A DNA stretch of 50,061 nucleotides from CAZADA01 sp964568975. Its GTDB lineage: Bacteria; Pseudomonadota; Alphaproteobacteria; Caulobacterales; Maricaulaceae. The stretch's first letter is position 1, and the number at the start of each line of letters is the position of its first letter. The stretch covers positions 1 through 50,061 of the forward strand of contig CAZMSO010000026.1 in NCBI GenBank assembly GCA_964568975.1. The letters are read 5' to 3'. A program made the translations under genes and the position numbers. Below, piece by piece: positions 8,551 through 18,185 of the stretch. The notes beneath the pieces are model-generated. The model did no database searches. It had not been told where the DNA came from and saw only the letters and a list, made by a program, of their open reading frames with translations.

Positions 8551-11500
8551 ATGGGCGCCGAAAGTTCGTGGAGCGTGAGAGACGTTGATCCCCGGGCGCG
8601 CCGGCGCGCGCGCGAAGGCGCTCGCCAGGACGGCGTCACGGTCGGGGAGTGGATCAACCGCAAGCTCTTGGATGACGAAAAAGGCGACGCCGACGCCCGC
8701 TTCGGCGACGCGCCTGAGGTCGCCTCCGCGCTCGATCGTTTGTCGCGGCGCATCGAAGCGGCGGAGCATCGCTCCACCCTCGCCATCACTGGGATTGATC
8801 AGTCCGTCCTCGGCCTAGTGTCGCGGCTGCAAGCCGCGGAAGGCGCCCAAGGCGATTTTCAAAAAGACGTCTACGCCGCGCTCACGGATTTGCGCGAAGC
8901 GCGCACGGCTCTTGCGGCGCGCATTGAGCGCCTGGAGGCCGATGACGCGAGCGCGCGCAGCGTGCAGGCCTTGAAGTCTCTTGACTCAAATTTAGCGCGT
9001 CTGGCCGACGAGGTGGAGCAGAAGAGCGCTGAAACTGGCGCGCGGCTCGAGGCGGTGGAGCAAGGGCTCGAGCGCGCGGGCGACGACCGCGACGTCGCGG
9101 ATGTGGCGCGGCGGCTGGATGAGGTGGAGGCGCGCGTGGGCGAGGCCGGCGAGCGTTTGGATGCGCACAGCGCACGGCTCGATGGCGCGAGCTCCGGCTT
9201 GGCGGACACCCGCGCGCGCGTCCAAGAGGCGGGCGACGCCGCGGCTCGCGCCGGCGATGATTTGCAACGTATCGCCGACCAAATCGGCGGCTTGGACGCA
9301 AAGGTCGACCAACTCGGCGCCGAGGCCAGCGAGGCCCGGTCGCGCATCGATCACGTCGGGGCGGTTGGTCAGCAGGCGGTGCGCGGCTTAGCGGACGCTG
9401 CGAAAAGCCTCGACCGGCTGGCGGGGCGCTTGCGCGGGACCGAGACGCACCTCGACGCCGTCGCCGCCCGCCAGACGGAGGCGGACGCAGCCAACGCGCG
9501 GCTGGCTGAAGACGTCGACGGTGTGCGCGAGCGGCTCGGCGCGGCGGATGAGCGCGCGGAGGCGCTGTCGGCGCGCCAAGACGCCCATCAAGCGGAGTTG
9601 CGCGAATGGATGGCGCGCCACTCCGACCGTCTGACATCGGCTGAGCAAGCGACCAACACCGCGATCCAAGCGCTTGAGACGTCTGTCTCCAGCCTGGATG
9701 ATCGCGTCAAGGGCGCGGAGGGCCGTCTCGATCAGACCGCCGCATCCCAACACGCCATGGGCGCGAAGCTCGATTCGCTCAGCCGCGAATTCGCTGATCT
9801 CGTGTCGCAGACTCGCGCGCAAATCGCGGACGGCTTGTCGCGCGCAGCGACGGAAGACCGCACGGAGGCCATCAGCGCGCGTCTCTCAGGCCTTGAGGAG
9901 GAGATCAATCAAGCCGAGCGCAAACGCGCTGTGGCGCTGGATCGGATCATTGCGGAGGTGGAGCGCCTCGCCTCGTCCTTCGGCGAAAACTTAGCGGAAA
10001 GCGAATTGCGCACCGCCGCTATGGTCGACGAACGGCTGGCGGATATGCGCAACGACATGGGCCGCGCCGTCGGCGAGTTGGAAGAAACGGCGCGTCGCGA
10101 GGCCGCGCGCTTGGAGCGCCTCGCCGCAGACGAACAGCAGCGTTTGGAGCGCTTGGCCAAAGACGGCGGCGGCGCGCCCCATGTGGCCCGCGCGGTTCTG
10201 GACGAAATGGAGCAGGCCGCCGACGCCCAGCGGCGCGCCATCGACGCCGTGCACGAAAAGGTCGATCGCGTTGCGGATGAAGTGCGTCAACGCATCTCGA
10301 ACGTGGAGATGAACGCCGACGCGGCGGTGGATGCGGTCTCTAACCGGCTCACCCGGTTGTCGGAAAACGCCGGCGACGGCGACGCCGAGGCGCTGGAGCG
10401 GCGTATCCGCGAAAGCGAGTCGCGCACCCGCGACATGCTCGAAGAAGCCATGGCCCGGTTGCAGCGACGCGTGGGCGAGGAGGGCGCGCCGGACGCCGCG
10501 TCCTCGCGCGTGGGCGAGGCCTTGGAGGGCTTGACGCTGCGCCTGGAAGCCATTGAGCGCCGCCAGGACGACGGCCGCGGCCATCATGATCGCGATCACG
10601 TCGATGACGAACCGATCACCCCCATTGTCGATCGCGGCCGCGCGCCGCGGGATGCGGCCTGGTCGGCGGAGCCGCCGACGCCGGACGATGAGGTGATCTT
10701 TGAAGATGTCGGCGCCGGCCTCGCCGCGACGCCCTTCGATCCTGACCGCACGGCGCTGCAAGAGCGGACCGCCCCGGCGTCGGCGGCGGAGCCTGATGAT
10801 CTGTGGGATCCGTTCGCGGAGGAGGACGCCGTCGCCCGCGCGGACGACGCCGCTCATGACGATGGGGGGTTCGCCGGTGACGCCGGATCCGATGACGGGC
10901 CGGGGGCGTTCGCCGCGTATCCAGACCCCCTCGACCCCGAGGGCCGTCACGCCGACAATCCCGACATGGCCTCCTCGGCGTATGATGATTTGGTGCGTCG
11001 CGCCGCGCCGGAGGACGCTGCGCCGGAGGACTTCGACGTGGATGCGGTTGCGGCCGCAGAGACGACCGTCGACGCGCCGGGCTTCGGCCCCGCCGACGAT
11101 GACGATGAGCCGGCCGCGCGGCTGCGCCGCAATGGGCGCTCTATGATGATCGCCGCCAGCGGCGCGGCGTTCTTGGCGGTCGGCGCCGCTGCGTACATGG
11201 TCGCCAGCGACACTCGCGGCGCAGACCCCAGCGATCGCGACGACGAAGCCGATGGCGCGGATGCGGGCGCTGGCGACGCCGCCTCCGCCTCCGCCGGCGC
11301 GTCCGAGGCCGCGGGCGCGCGTCAAGCGGCGTTGTCGGCGCAGGACACGCGCGCGGATGACTTAGAGGCGGGCGACGATCCTCTGGCGCAGTACCGCCTG
11401 GGCGTCAGCCGGCTCAATGAGGGTGAAAACGCCCGCGCCGTCCGTTTGATGCAGCGCGCGGCCGATGCCGGCTTTGCGCCGGCTCAATTCCGCTTAGGCC

Positions 11501-12144
11501 AACTGTATGAAGCCGGGCGCGGAGCGCCGCAGAATTACGCCGACGCGCGCCGGTGGACCGAGCGGGCCGCCCAAGCCGGCCACCGCGAAGCCATGCACAA
11601 TTTGGGCGTCTATTACGCCAATGGCGTCGGCGCGCCGGAAAGCTATGAACAAGCCGCGCGGTGGTTTCGTGAAGCCGCTCTGCTTGGGGCGACGGATTCC
11701 CAATACAATCTCGGTGTTTTGTATGAGCAGGGCCTCGGCGTCTCCATCGATTTGGTGGAGGCTTACGCCTGGTACTCTATTGCGGCGACGTCGGGCGATG
11801 ACGCGGCGGCCCAACGTGCGCGCGCGCTCGCGTCGCGGTTGACCGCGAACGAACGTTTGAACGGCGATTCCAAAGCCTCGGCGTTTACGCCATCGCCCCT
11901 TGATCCCATCGCTAACGGCGTGGTCGAGGAGCTTGACCCCGCCGCGTTGTCGCGCACAACCATGATCGCAGAAGCGCAGCGTTTGTTGGAGAGCTTGGGC
12001 TACAATCCCGGCGTGGCGGACGGAACGCCCGGGCCGCGGACGGAAACAGCCATCATTGCGTTCCAACGCGCTCAGGGATTGGCGGAGACCGGACGCGTCG
12101 ACACCACGCTGCTGGAGCGTTTGCGCGCCCAGGCGGGGGGCTGA
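8551..12144 (+). CDS. podJ: PodJ-like polarity protein (coiled coil, TM, Sel1, peptidoglycan-binding)
   Basis: A 1197-residue protein with the PodJ domain order. The start (SSWSVRDVDPRARRRAREGA, then VGEWINRKLLDD) matches the short N-terminal motif of PodJ-type proteins. Long Ala/Arg/Glu heptad coiled coils fill about residues 45-690. An acidic, Asp-rich linker runs to about 855, and one membrane helix sits at about 866-886 (MMIAASGAAFLAVGAAAYMV). The periplasmic part holds about four Sel1 repeats from about 943 (AQYRLGVSRLNEG, AQFRLGQLYEAGRG, AMHNLGVYYANGVG, SQYNLGVLYEQGLG) and a PG_binding_1 domain from about 1137. PodJ organises polar development in Caulobacter; the same role here is inferred. 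AAGGAG lies eight bases before the ATG. Coiled-coil regions diverge fast, so orthology rests on architecture. Confidence 0.82.
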   Translation: MGAESSWSVRDVDPRARRRAREGARQDGVTVGEWINRKLLDDEKGDADARFGDAPEVASALDRLSRRIEAAEHRSTLAITGIDQSVLGLVSRLQAAEGAQGDFQKDVYAALTDLREARTALAARIERLEADDASARSVQALKSLDSNLARLADEVEQKSAETGARLEAVEQGLERAGDDRDVADVARRLDEVEARVGEAGERLDAHSARLDGASSGLADTRARVQEAGDAAARAGDDLQRIADQIGGLDAKVDQLGAEASEARSRIDHVGAVGQQAVRGLADAAKSLDRLAGRLRGTETHLDAVAARQTEADAANARLAEDVDGVRERLGAADERAEALSARQDAHQAELREWMARHSDRLTSAEQATNTAIQALETSVSSLDDRVKGAEGRLDQTAASQHAMGAKLDSLSREFADLVSQTRAQIADGLSRAATEDRTEAISARLSGLEEEINQAERKRAVALDRIIAEVERLASSFGENLAESELRTAAMVDERLADMRNDMGRAVGELEETARREAARLERLAADEQQRLERLAKDGGGAPHVARAVLDEMEQAADAQRRAIDAVHEKVDRVADEVRQRISNVEMNADAAVDAVSNRLTRLSENAGDGDAEALERRIRESESRTRDMLEEAMARLQRRVGEEGAPDAASSRVGEALEGLTLRLEAIERRQDDGRGHHDRDHVDDEPITPIVDRGRAPRDAAWSAEPPTPDDEVIFEDVGAGLAATPFDPDRTALQERTAPASAAEPDDLWDPFAEEDAVARADDAAHDDGGFAGDAGSDDGPGAFAAYPDPLDPEGRHADNPDMASSAYDDLVRRAAPEDAAPEDFDVDAVAAAETTVDAPGFGPADDDDEPAARLRRNGRSMMIAASGAAFLAVGAAAYMVASDTRGADPSDRDDEADGADAGAGDAASASAGASEAAGARQAALSAQDTRADDLEAGDDPLAQYRLGVSRLNEGENARAVRLMQRAADAGFAPAQFRLGQLYEAGRGAPQNYADARRWTERAAQAGHREAMHNLGVYYANGVGAPESYEQAARWFREAALLGATDSQYNLGVLYEQGLGVSIDLVEAYAWYSIAATSGDDAAAQRARALASRLTANERLNGDSKASAFTPSPLDPIANGVVEELDPAALSRTTMIAEAQRLLESLGYNPGVADGTPGPRTETAIIAFQRAQGLAETGRVDTTLLERLRAQAGG

Positions 12145-12153
12145 CGCGGGCTT

Positions 12154-12185
12154 GGGGACGCCGTCGCCGACGGCGGCGTGTCCCC
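12154..12185 (+). terminator. Hairpin after podJ (terminator-like, no T-run)
   Basis: GGGGAC GCCGTC, loop GCC, GACGGC, a five-base bulge, GTCCCC forms a 12-pair stem nine bases after the podJ stop. No T tract follows. It could be a weak or Rho-assisted terminator, or an mRNA-stabilising hairpin ahead of the DUF3429 gene. Confidence 0.35.
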
Positions 12186-12231
12186 AGCCGGCGACCGGCG
12201 TCTCGCGAGCGAAGCAGTGAGGAGGCGCGGC

Positions 12232-12735
12232 GTGGCGCATAAGGCGGAAGCGGGGCCACAGGCGCAGCGATCAGTTCCCGCAAGCGTGTGGGCGCTCGGT
12301 CTGGCGGGCCTGATCCCGTTTCTCGCCTCCGCGGGCGCGCTGGCGGCGGGCGTGGGGGGCCTCGAGGAGGGCGGGCCGCTTTATCTCGCTGTCGCGCGGA
12401 TCTCCCTTGCCGTTTATGGTGCAGTGATCCTGTCGTTTTTAGGCGGCGCTCACTGGGGCCAAGAGCTTGCCGCGGCGCGCCCTGCGGCGTTGGCGGCGGC
12501 GGTCTCGCCAAGCATTGCGGGTTGGTTCGCTGTCATTGTCGCGTCCCCGCCCCTGTCGCGTCCGGGAATTGGGTTCAGCCTTTTAATTCTGGGGTTTGTG
12601 GCGCTGCTTGCGTACGACCTCGCGGCGGTCCGCGCCGGGCTGTGGCCGCGTTGGTACGCCCGCGTGCGGCTTGTGCTGACGGCCGGCGCTGTCGCCTCCC
12701 TCGCCGCTGGCGTGTGGTTCGCTGGCGAGGTCTGA
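12232..12735 (+). CDS. DUF3429 membrane protein
   Basis: A small inner-membrane protein (167 residues from GTG 12232) with five predicted hydrophobic helices, beginning with ASVWALGLAGLIPFLASAG. The family hallmark SFLGGAHWGQE, after the second helix, identifies DUF3429 (TIM-barrel-free, YwiC-unrelated membrane family of unknown role). GTG 12232 is chosen because GAGGAG lies eight bases before it. An in-frame GTG at 12178 would add 18 polar residues and overlap the podJ hairpin. The gene follows podJ on the same strand by 87 bp and may be read from the same transcript. No function is known. Confidence 0.8.
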   Translation: MAHKAEAGPQAQRSVPASVWALGLAGLIPFLASAGALAAGVGGLEEGGPLYLAVARISLAVYGAVILSFLGGAHWGQELAAARPAALAAAVSPSIAGWFAVIVASPPLSRPGIGFSLLILGFVALLAYDLAAVRAGLWPRWYARVRLVLTAGAVASLAAGVWFAGEV

Positions 12736-12768
12736 CGCGCGCGGCGGCGCCGGGGCGTGCTGATGCGG

Positions 12769-13524
12769 TCAGTCCGGGCGCCAATGGCGCGGCGCGACGG
12801 GCCACAGGCGCTCAGAGCTCAGCAGATACGCCAAAGGCGGCGCCGCAAACACGCCGCTGAACGCGGGCGCGCACACATTCAAGCCGCCAGTGAACGCCCC
12901 AAACGCCGGCATAATCAGCCGCGTTCCATCCGCGACGAAGCACCGGCGGCGCACTGATCGCCCACGCCGGCGAATGCGCGCGCATGGGTGGAGGTGCCCG
13001 GCGATCTCACCACCCGCACCGGCCTCCGCGGCGCGCGTGGGCTCATGGCGAAAGGTCAGCGCGCCGAGGGTCAGCGTCGCGACGGTGCGTCCGCCTAAAT
13101 GCGCCGGCGGCGTGGGATCATGATTGCCCGCGATCCACACCCAGTCCTCGACGGCCGCAATCAGCGCCGCCAGGCGGGCCCGGTCGACCGGCGCCATGCG
13201 CGCATCAAGCCCGGCGTCGTGAAAGCTGTCGCCTAAGGCGATGAGCCGGCGTGGGCGATGACGCGTCACGGCCTGCGCCAGCGCCTCCAGCGTGGCGCGG
13301 CTGTCGTAAGGCGGCAGGCGTACGCCGCGTGCAGCGTAGGCGGAGCCCTTCTCCAAATGGAGATCTGAGACGATCAACGTCCGTTCAGCCGGCCACCACG
13401 CGACGCCGGCGGGGTTAAGCTCAAGGGCGGCGCCCGCCAGCGTAATCGGCATGACCGCGGGCGCGGCGATCATCGCATCCGCCGACGCGGGCGGGGCGAA
13501 ACGGGAGAGGGGCGCGGTCGTCAT
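12769..13524 (-). CDS. pdeM: Ligase-associated metallophosphoesterase PdeM
   Basis: A calcineurin-type metallophosphoesterase (251 residues from ATG 13524). The metal-binding motifs appear in order: VSDLHLEKGS, GDSFHD, GNHD, FRHEP and GHLHP. The match to PdeM is strong (ITLAGAALELNPAGVAWWP at the start, then a FGAFTGGLNV segment near the end). PdeM proteins usually sit next to the DEXH helicase of the ligase-associated DNA damage response. Here a membrane-protein gene separates the two on the same strand. ATG 13452 (MPITLAG) is an alternative start that matches typical family length better. The exact nucleolytic substrate is not predictable here. Confidence 0.88.
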   Translation of the reverse strand: MTTAPLSRFAPPASADAMIAAPAVMPITLAGAALELNPAGVAWWPAERTLIVSDLHLEKGSAYAARGVRLPPYDSRATLEALAQAVTRHRPRRLIALGDSFHDAGLDARMAPVDRARLAALIAAVEDWVWIAGNHDPTPPAHLGGRTVATLTLGALTFRHEPTRAAEAGAGGEIAGHLHPCARIRRRGRSVRRRCFVADGTRLIMPAFGAFTGGLNVCAPAFSGVFAAPPLAYLLSSERLWPVAPRHWRPD

Positions 13525-13612
13525 CGCGCTAGAACATGGGCGCGCGCACAGTCGGTCAAGGCGCGGCGGGCGGAAGCTGTTGAGAGACGGTGCGCGGCGG
13601 ACCGCCCGCGGC

Positions 13613-14965
13613 TCACCGCAAGACAGTGCGGGCAATGCTGGCCACAATTGGGGTCGCGTCAGACGCAGGGCCGAGCCAGTCGCGCACGGCCGTCAGCAGG
13701 GCTTGGGCTTTGTGAGCATCCACCACGCCGTCGCGGGGGCTGAGCAGCGTCTCAAGCCGCGCCAGAGCCATGTCGACCGCCTCAAGCCGACGTGGGTCGC
13801 GCCGCAGATCCCGCGCCGCCACCTCCCGCAGCATATGAATGTCGCCCAGAACCCGCTTCTGTGTGGAGGGCGCAAGGCGCGGCGGCCCACCGGCGGGGCC
13901 GCGCGGCGGCTCGCTCGGATGGCCGCCGCGACCGTTCATCACGCCGTCCTCGCGACGGCGTGCGGGCGGCGCGGGCGTGCGCGCCGGCGGCGACGCATCG
14001 CCATTGCGCCGCGGCGCGCCCCGACGCTCCGGCGGCGGCGCGGCAGGCGCCAGGGGGCGCTGGGCGGCGAGCGCGGGCTCGGAAAACGGCGCGCGGTCAG
14101 CGTCGTCGATCAGCGGCGTATCCGCGTCGAGCCGCGGCGCGCGTTCGGCGCTGAGCCCGCCGGCGGCGCCGGCGGCGGGACCGTCTTTGCCTTGGACTGT
14201 GTGGCTCGCGAGGTCCACCAGCATCGGCCGATCGAGCGCGCCAGCCGCCCATTGCGCGAACACCCGCGCGGCTTCCGTCATGAAGTCGGCGTTCTTGGAA
14301 GCGACGCGCGTCGGGGCGCCGCCATGGGTGACGATGGTGCAAAACGCCCAGCCGCTGGAGCCGCGCGCCACCCGCCGCAGTGCGAAACTCGGCCCCGCCG
14401 CGATCAGCACCGCCAGGCCCATCTCGGTGACGCCGAAGCGCGAGTAGGGCGTGGCGAGATCAAGGGTGAACGCGCCATCGCGCAGCCTCAACACTGACGC
14501 CAAAAACAAGCCGAACAGACCGATAAGCAGCACAAAAATCTTCGCAATGACGACGAAATAGAAATCTGATTTTTCGCCGCTGCTGCGCGACCCGGTCACG
14601 TCGACAAAAGAAATAAGTGTATAAGCCACCATCATCGCTGAGGCGAAGGCGACATAATTCTTAAGCACCACCCGCACATCCGGCGCCGCCCACAGCGCGT
14701 TCCAATAAAAACCTTGACCGTTCGCGCCCAATGCAAGGCTCGCCACCGCCGTGAGCGCCAGCGCGGCATGCAGCGCCACCAGCATTGCGGGAAACAGGAT
14801 CCAGGAGCTGCGCTGCTCATCATGCGATGAAACGTAGCTCACGGCTTGACGCGGGATCAGCCGATGGCCGACCATAACAGCGTCAGGACTTAAGAGCACC
14901 GCCCCCCGTGTCACATCATCGGAGTCGCCACCCCGCGCACGCGCGATGTGTCTGAAGATGTGCAT
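13613..14965 (-). CDS. Unknown membrane protein with disordered linker and helical C-terminus
   Basis: I do not recognise this 450-residue protein. Hydrophobic segments at about 55-79, 104-122, 135-159 and 182-197 suggest four membrane helices. A soluble part follows. Residues about 285-375 are a linker rich in Pro, Ala, Arg and Gly (APPPERRGAPRRN, PPRGPAGGPPR). The last 75 residues form a helical region (VLGDIHMLREVAARDLRRDP, MALARLETLLSP). It sits between the helicase and pdeM, all on the minus strand, so it is probably co-transcribed with DNA repair genes. Codon use is like that of its neighbours. ATG 14875 (MVGHRL) is a possible later start. A structural or sensing role at the membrane is possible but unsupported. 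Confidence 0.75.
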   Translation of the reverse strand: MHIFRHIARARGGDSDDVTRGAVLLSPDAVMVGHRLIPRQAVSYVSSHDEQRSSWILFPAMLVALHAALALTAVASLALGANGQGFYWNALWAAPDVRVVLKNYVAFASAMMVAYTLISFVDVTGSRSSGEKSDFYFVVIAKIFVLLIGLFGLFLASVLRLRDGAFTLDLATPYSRFGVTEMGLAVLIAAGPSFALRRVARGSSGWAFCTIVTHGGAPTRVASKNADFMTEAARVFAQWAAGALDRPMLVDLASHTVQGKDGPAAGAAGGLSAERAPRLDADTPLIDDADRAPFSEPALAAQRPLAPAAPPPERRGAPRRNGDASPPARTPAPPARRREDGVMNGRGGHPSEPPRGPAGGPPRLAPSTQKRVLGDIHMLREVAARDLRRDPRRLEAVDMALARLETLLSPRDGVVDAHKAQALLTAVRDWLGPASDATPIVASIARTVLR

Positions 14966-15108
14966 GCGCTCGGCGCTCCAGCGTTAGCGTTCCGTCCCAG
15001 TGTACGGGAAACGGGCGTGTTCTGCGACGCCTGTCCACCGTCCATCTGCAGCCTGGCGCGTCACGCCGCCGCGGCGGCGCGACCGCCCGCGACACGGTCG
15101 CGCGCCGG

Positions 15109-17853
15109 TCACCCCAGCGCCTCGGCCGCCAAATCCTCCGCGGTTTCCGCCAGCAACGCGTCCTGAGCTGCTCCAAACACAGGTTCGCGCCCAATTTCCA
15201 GCATCACAGGCACCGCCAGGGGCGACACGCGCGTGAGGGCCGCGTGGCGGATGCGGCCGCGGATCCGTTTAAGGCCATCCGCCAGGCGGCGCAGGTCCAA
15301 CAGCCCCGACCCGGCGTCGCGCCACGCCACCTCCAGGAGAATGTGGTCCGGCTGATGGCTGCGCAAGACGTCATAAATCAGATCCGTGGAGAAGGTGACT
15401 TGGCGTCCAGTTTTCTCATGACCGGGCATGCGCCGCTCCAGCAAACCAGAAATCAGCGCACAGTGGCGAAACGTGCGTTTCATCAAATGGCTCTCATTGA
15501 TCCACGCATCGAGGTCGTCGCCCAGCATGTCTTCGCTGAAAAGGTCCCCCAGGTCAGTGTCGGCCATATCTTCAAGACCCCAAACTGACAACGCATAGTC
15601 ATTGCACACAAATCCCATTGGGTGTTTGCCCAGCCGCTCCAGCCGGCGCGTCAAAAGCATGCCGAGTGTTTGATGCGCAAGGCGGCCATCAAAGGGGTAG
15701 GCGACCAAATACATTTTGCCACCGCGGGGAAACGTTTCCACCAGCATGTCCTTAGGGCCCGGGATCACGGACCGCGCCGCTTGGGCTTCAAGCCATTCAC
15801 GCACTTGGGCCGGCAAGGCGCGCCAGCGAGCGGGATCTGAAATCATGGCCCGCACGCGCGACGCAAGGAAAGTCGACAGCGGAAACTTGCCGCCTTGCCA
15901 GCTGGGAACCCGCGGTTCGCCGCTTTGAGCCGGCGTGGCGTAGACGTCGGTGTCGGCGATGCCTTCAAAGCGCAGCGTGCGTCCGGAAAAAAGGAAGGTG
16001 TCGCCCGGGCTCAGCTGGCTTGCGTACCATTCTTCAATGCGCCCGATGGCCCGGCCGCCGCGGATTTGGCGCACCCGTGGGGCGGGCGTGGTCGTCTCGC
16101 GCCGACGCAGAACCTGCTGCGGCCGCACCGGCGTGGGCTGGGGCGCGGCGTCCGCGGCGCGCCGGCCCGCCGCCACGCGCACATCCAGCATGGGCTCTTC
16201 AACGATCGCGCCGACATTCATGCGGTGGCGCTGGGCGGCCTCGCGGTTGCGCGCGCGCCAGCGCCCGTTTTGCTTCACGATGCGGCGGAAGCGGTCATAG
16301 GTGGCGAGCGCATAGCCCCCCGTGGAGACGAGATCGAGCGCGCGGTGGAATGCGCGCGCGTCAAGATCGGCGTAGGGCGCGGCGGTGGTCAGCTCGGCGT
16401 AAAGATCGTCCTCGCGAAACGGCTCTCCGCATGCGCGGCCCATCATGTGCTGCGCCAACACATCGAGCGCCCCCGGCGGCGGCGAGTCGCCATCAAGTTC
16501 GCCCGCCGCAACAGCCTCCTGGGCGGCGAGGCATTCCAGCACTTCAAACCGGTTGCTCGGCGCGAGCAGGGCCCGGCTTGGCTCCTCAAGCCGGTGATTG
16601 GCCCGCCCGATGCGCTGGATCAGGCGCGCAGCCCCCTTTGGCGCGCCCATTTGGATCACAAGGTCCACATCTCCCCAGTCGATCCCGAGATCGAGGGTGG
16701 AGGTGCACACCACCGCGCGCAAACGCCCGGCGGCCATGGCGGCCTCCACTTTGCGGCGCTGCTCCACATTCAGCGAGCCGTGGTGCAGCGCGATCGGCAA
16801 GGCGTCTGCGTTTGCAGCCCACAAGCCCTGGAAGGTCATTTCCGCTTGCGAGCGGGTGTTGACGAACACGAGCGCAGTGCGCGCGGTTTTGATCTGGGCG
16901 TAGACCTCCTCATAGGCGTGACGGCCGGTGTGGCCGGCCCAGGGAATGCGCTGTTCGGAGGCGAGCACCTCCAGCTGCGCCGCCGCCCCGCCTGCGCCGC
17001 GGATGATGCGCACGGCCGCGGGCGGGCGTCCGTCCGGGGCTGCGGCGGCGAGCGCAATCTCAGGTTTTCCATCAGGCGCTGCGGTGGTGGGGGGGCTGTC
17101 GTGCGATGTCGGTTCAGCCTCGCAGTCGCCCGCTTTCGCGATGGGGAGCCGACGCGGCGGCTGCGGCGCGAGCCAAGTCGCGAGCGTGAGGGGCTCGGCC
17201 ACCGTTGCGCTGAGGCCGATGCGGCGATAGCCGGGCGCCCAGCGCTCAAGCGCAGCGAGCCCAAGGGCGAGCAAATCGCCGCGTTTCGTCGGCGCGAGGG
17301 CGTGGATCTCATCAATGATCACGGCCTCAAGGTCATGAAAAAACGCTGCGCCGTTCTCCTGCGCCACAAAGAGCGCCAGTTGCTCCGGCGTGGTCAGCAG
17401 AATGTCCGGCGGCCGCGCCCGCTGACGCTGGCGCTTGGCCGGCGGGGTGTCGCCTGTGCGTGTCTCCACGCGGATGTCGAGGCCCATTTCGCGGATCGGC
17501 GCCTCGAGATTACGCGCGACATCGACGGCGAGCGCTTTGAGCGGGCTGATGTAGAGCGTGTGCAGCGCGTGGGGGCGCGCCGCCGCGCCGCCGGCGCCGG
17601 CCGTCCCGCCCGTTTTCTCCCGCCAGGCGCGTGCGGCGGCCTCAAGCGCGATCAGGCTCGGCAGGAAGCCCGCCAGCGTCTTGCCGCCGCCCGTGGGTGC
17701 GATCAGCAGCGCGGACTCCCCGCGCGCGGCCGCCGCCGCGACCGCCAGCTGGTGCGGCCGCGGGCTCCAGCCACGGCTCGCAAACCATGCCGAAAACGCC
17801 GCCGGCAGCGCCGCGTGTGTGTCGTCGTTCTGGGCCGCCGCTTCGGTCGCCAT
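15109..17853 (-). CDS. Ligase-associated DEXH-box DNA helicase (Lhr-like)
   Basis: A superfamily 2 helicase (914 residues from ATG 17853). Motif I is APTGGGKT (52-59), Ia SPLKALAVD, II DEIH (181-184), III SATVAEP, IV/V LDLGIDWGDVDLVIQ and VI QRIGRANHR. A long C-terminal DUF4011/Lhr-type region follows with RIEEWYASQLSPGDTFLFSGR. It belongs to the ligase-associated DNA damage response helicases. A poorly conserved Ala/Pro-rich insert (about 70 residues, with AAPDGKPEIALAAAAPDGRP internal duplication) separates RecA domain 1 from domain 2. Starts at 17877 and 17904 are also open, and none has a good ribosome site. The membrane-protein gene and pdeM follow on the same strand. Family call is firm; start is not. 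Confidence 0.9.
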   Translation of the reverse strand: MATEAAAQNDDTHAALPAAFSAWFASRGWSPRPHQLAVAAAAARGESALLIAPTGGGKTLAGFLPSLIALEAAARAWREKTGGTAGAGGAAARPHALHTLYISPLKALAVDVARNLEAPIREMGLDIRVETRTGDTPPAKRQRQRARPPDILLTTPEQLALFVAQENGAAFFHDLEAVIIDEIHALAPTKRGDLLALGLAALERWAPGYRRIGLSATVAEPLTLATWLAPQPPRRLPIAKAGDCEAEPTSHDSPPTTAAPDGKPEIALAAAAPDGRPPAAVRIIRGAGGAAAQLEVLASEQRIPWAGHTGRHAYEEVYAQIKTARTALVFVNTRSQAEMTFQGLWAANADALPIALHHGSLNVEQRRKVEAAMAAGRLRAVVCTSTLDLGIDWGDVDLVIQMGAPKGAARLIQRIGRANHRLEEPSRALLAPSNRFEVLECLAAQEAVAAGELDGDSPPPGALDVLAQHMMGRACGEPFREDDLYAELTTAAPYADLDARAFHRALDLVSTGGYALATYDRFRRIVKQNGRWRARNREAAQRHRMNVGAIVEEPMLDVRVAAGRRAADAAPQPTPVRPQQVLRRRETTTPAPRVRQIRGGRAIGRIEEWYASQLSPGDTFLFSGRTLRFEGIADTDVYATPAQSGEPRVPSWQGGKFPLSTFLASRVRAMISDPARWRALPAQVREWLEAQAARSVIPGPKDMLVETFPRGGKMYLVAYPFDGRLAHQTLGMLLTRRLERLGKHPMGFVCNDYALSVWGLEDMADTDLGDLFSEDMLGDDLDAWINESHLMKRTFRHCALISGLLERRMPGHEKTGRQVTFSTDLIYDVLRSHQPDHILLEVAWRDAGSGLLDLRRLADGLKRIRGRIRHAALTRVSPLAVPVMLEIGREPVFGAAQDALLAETAEDLAAEALG

Positions 17854-18037
17854 GACGTCAATGTGGCGCGTCGGCATTCGTGCGGGGAGCACTCGCTTGC
17901 ACATGTGTGTGCAAACCGGCCGCGACGGCGCGCCTTCACGCCGACGCCGTCACGACGGATCCTCACTCGCGCCCGCCCTCGCGGTGGTGTTCCAAGCGGT
18001 CTGGGCAGGGGGATCTCGCCGCGATCGGCCCCGCGTC

Positions 18038-18065
18038 GGAGATCCTTCGCGGCGCTCTGGATGAC
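18038..18065. repeat. Short extragenic repeat with GGAGATCCTTCGC core
   Basis: The stretch starts GGAGATCCTTCGC and ends CTCTGGATGAC. The outer ATCC/GGAT and inner CGC/GCG arms make an imperfect hairpin. Very similar short sequences are scattered through many alphaproteobacterial genomes between genes; this is from memory and was not searched. Confidence 0.45.
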
Positions 18066-18110
18066 GCGCGGTTGGGGCGGGCGGGGGAATTGCGCGATCG
18101 CACACATCCC

Positions 18111-18149
18111 TCACCCGGATCCCTCTCCCTTGAGGCGGGAGAGGGGTGA
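18111..18149. repeat. REP-like palindrome CCCTCTCCC-TTGAGGC-GGGAGAGGG
   Basis: A perfect 9-bp stem (18121-18129 with 18137-18145) surrounds a TTGAGGC loop. Outer arms TCAC (18111-18114) and GTGA (18146-18149) extend the symmetry. A second member with the same TTGAG loop start lies at 22550-22578. It lies downstream of dxs and could stop or protect that transcript. Confidence 0.7.
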
Positions 18150-18185
18150 TGACCGCTTCCGCCGCCGCGCCCCGGCGGAGGCCGC

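Larger units (their letters stand above)
17854..18185. other. 332-bp intergenic region with two extragenic repeats
   Basis: This region separates the helicase start from the dxs stop, both on the minus strand. It holds two hairpin-type extragenic repeats (18038-18065 and 18111-18149, listed separately). No convincing gene is seen. Any promoter for the helicase should lie in its left part, next to the ATG, but I cannot place hexamers with confidence. Confidence 0.6.

Noticed and set aside
9991..11325. 444-codon minus-strand frame inside podJ
   Set aside because: It is antisense to podJ, with repetitive Arg/Gly composition and no family match.
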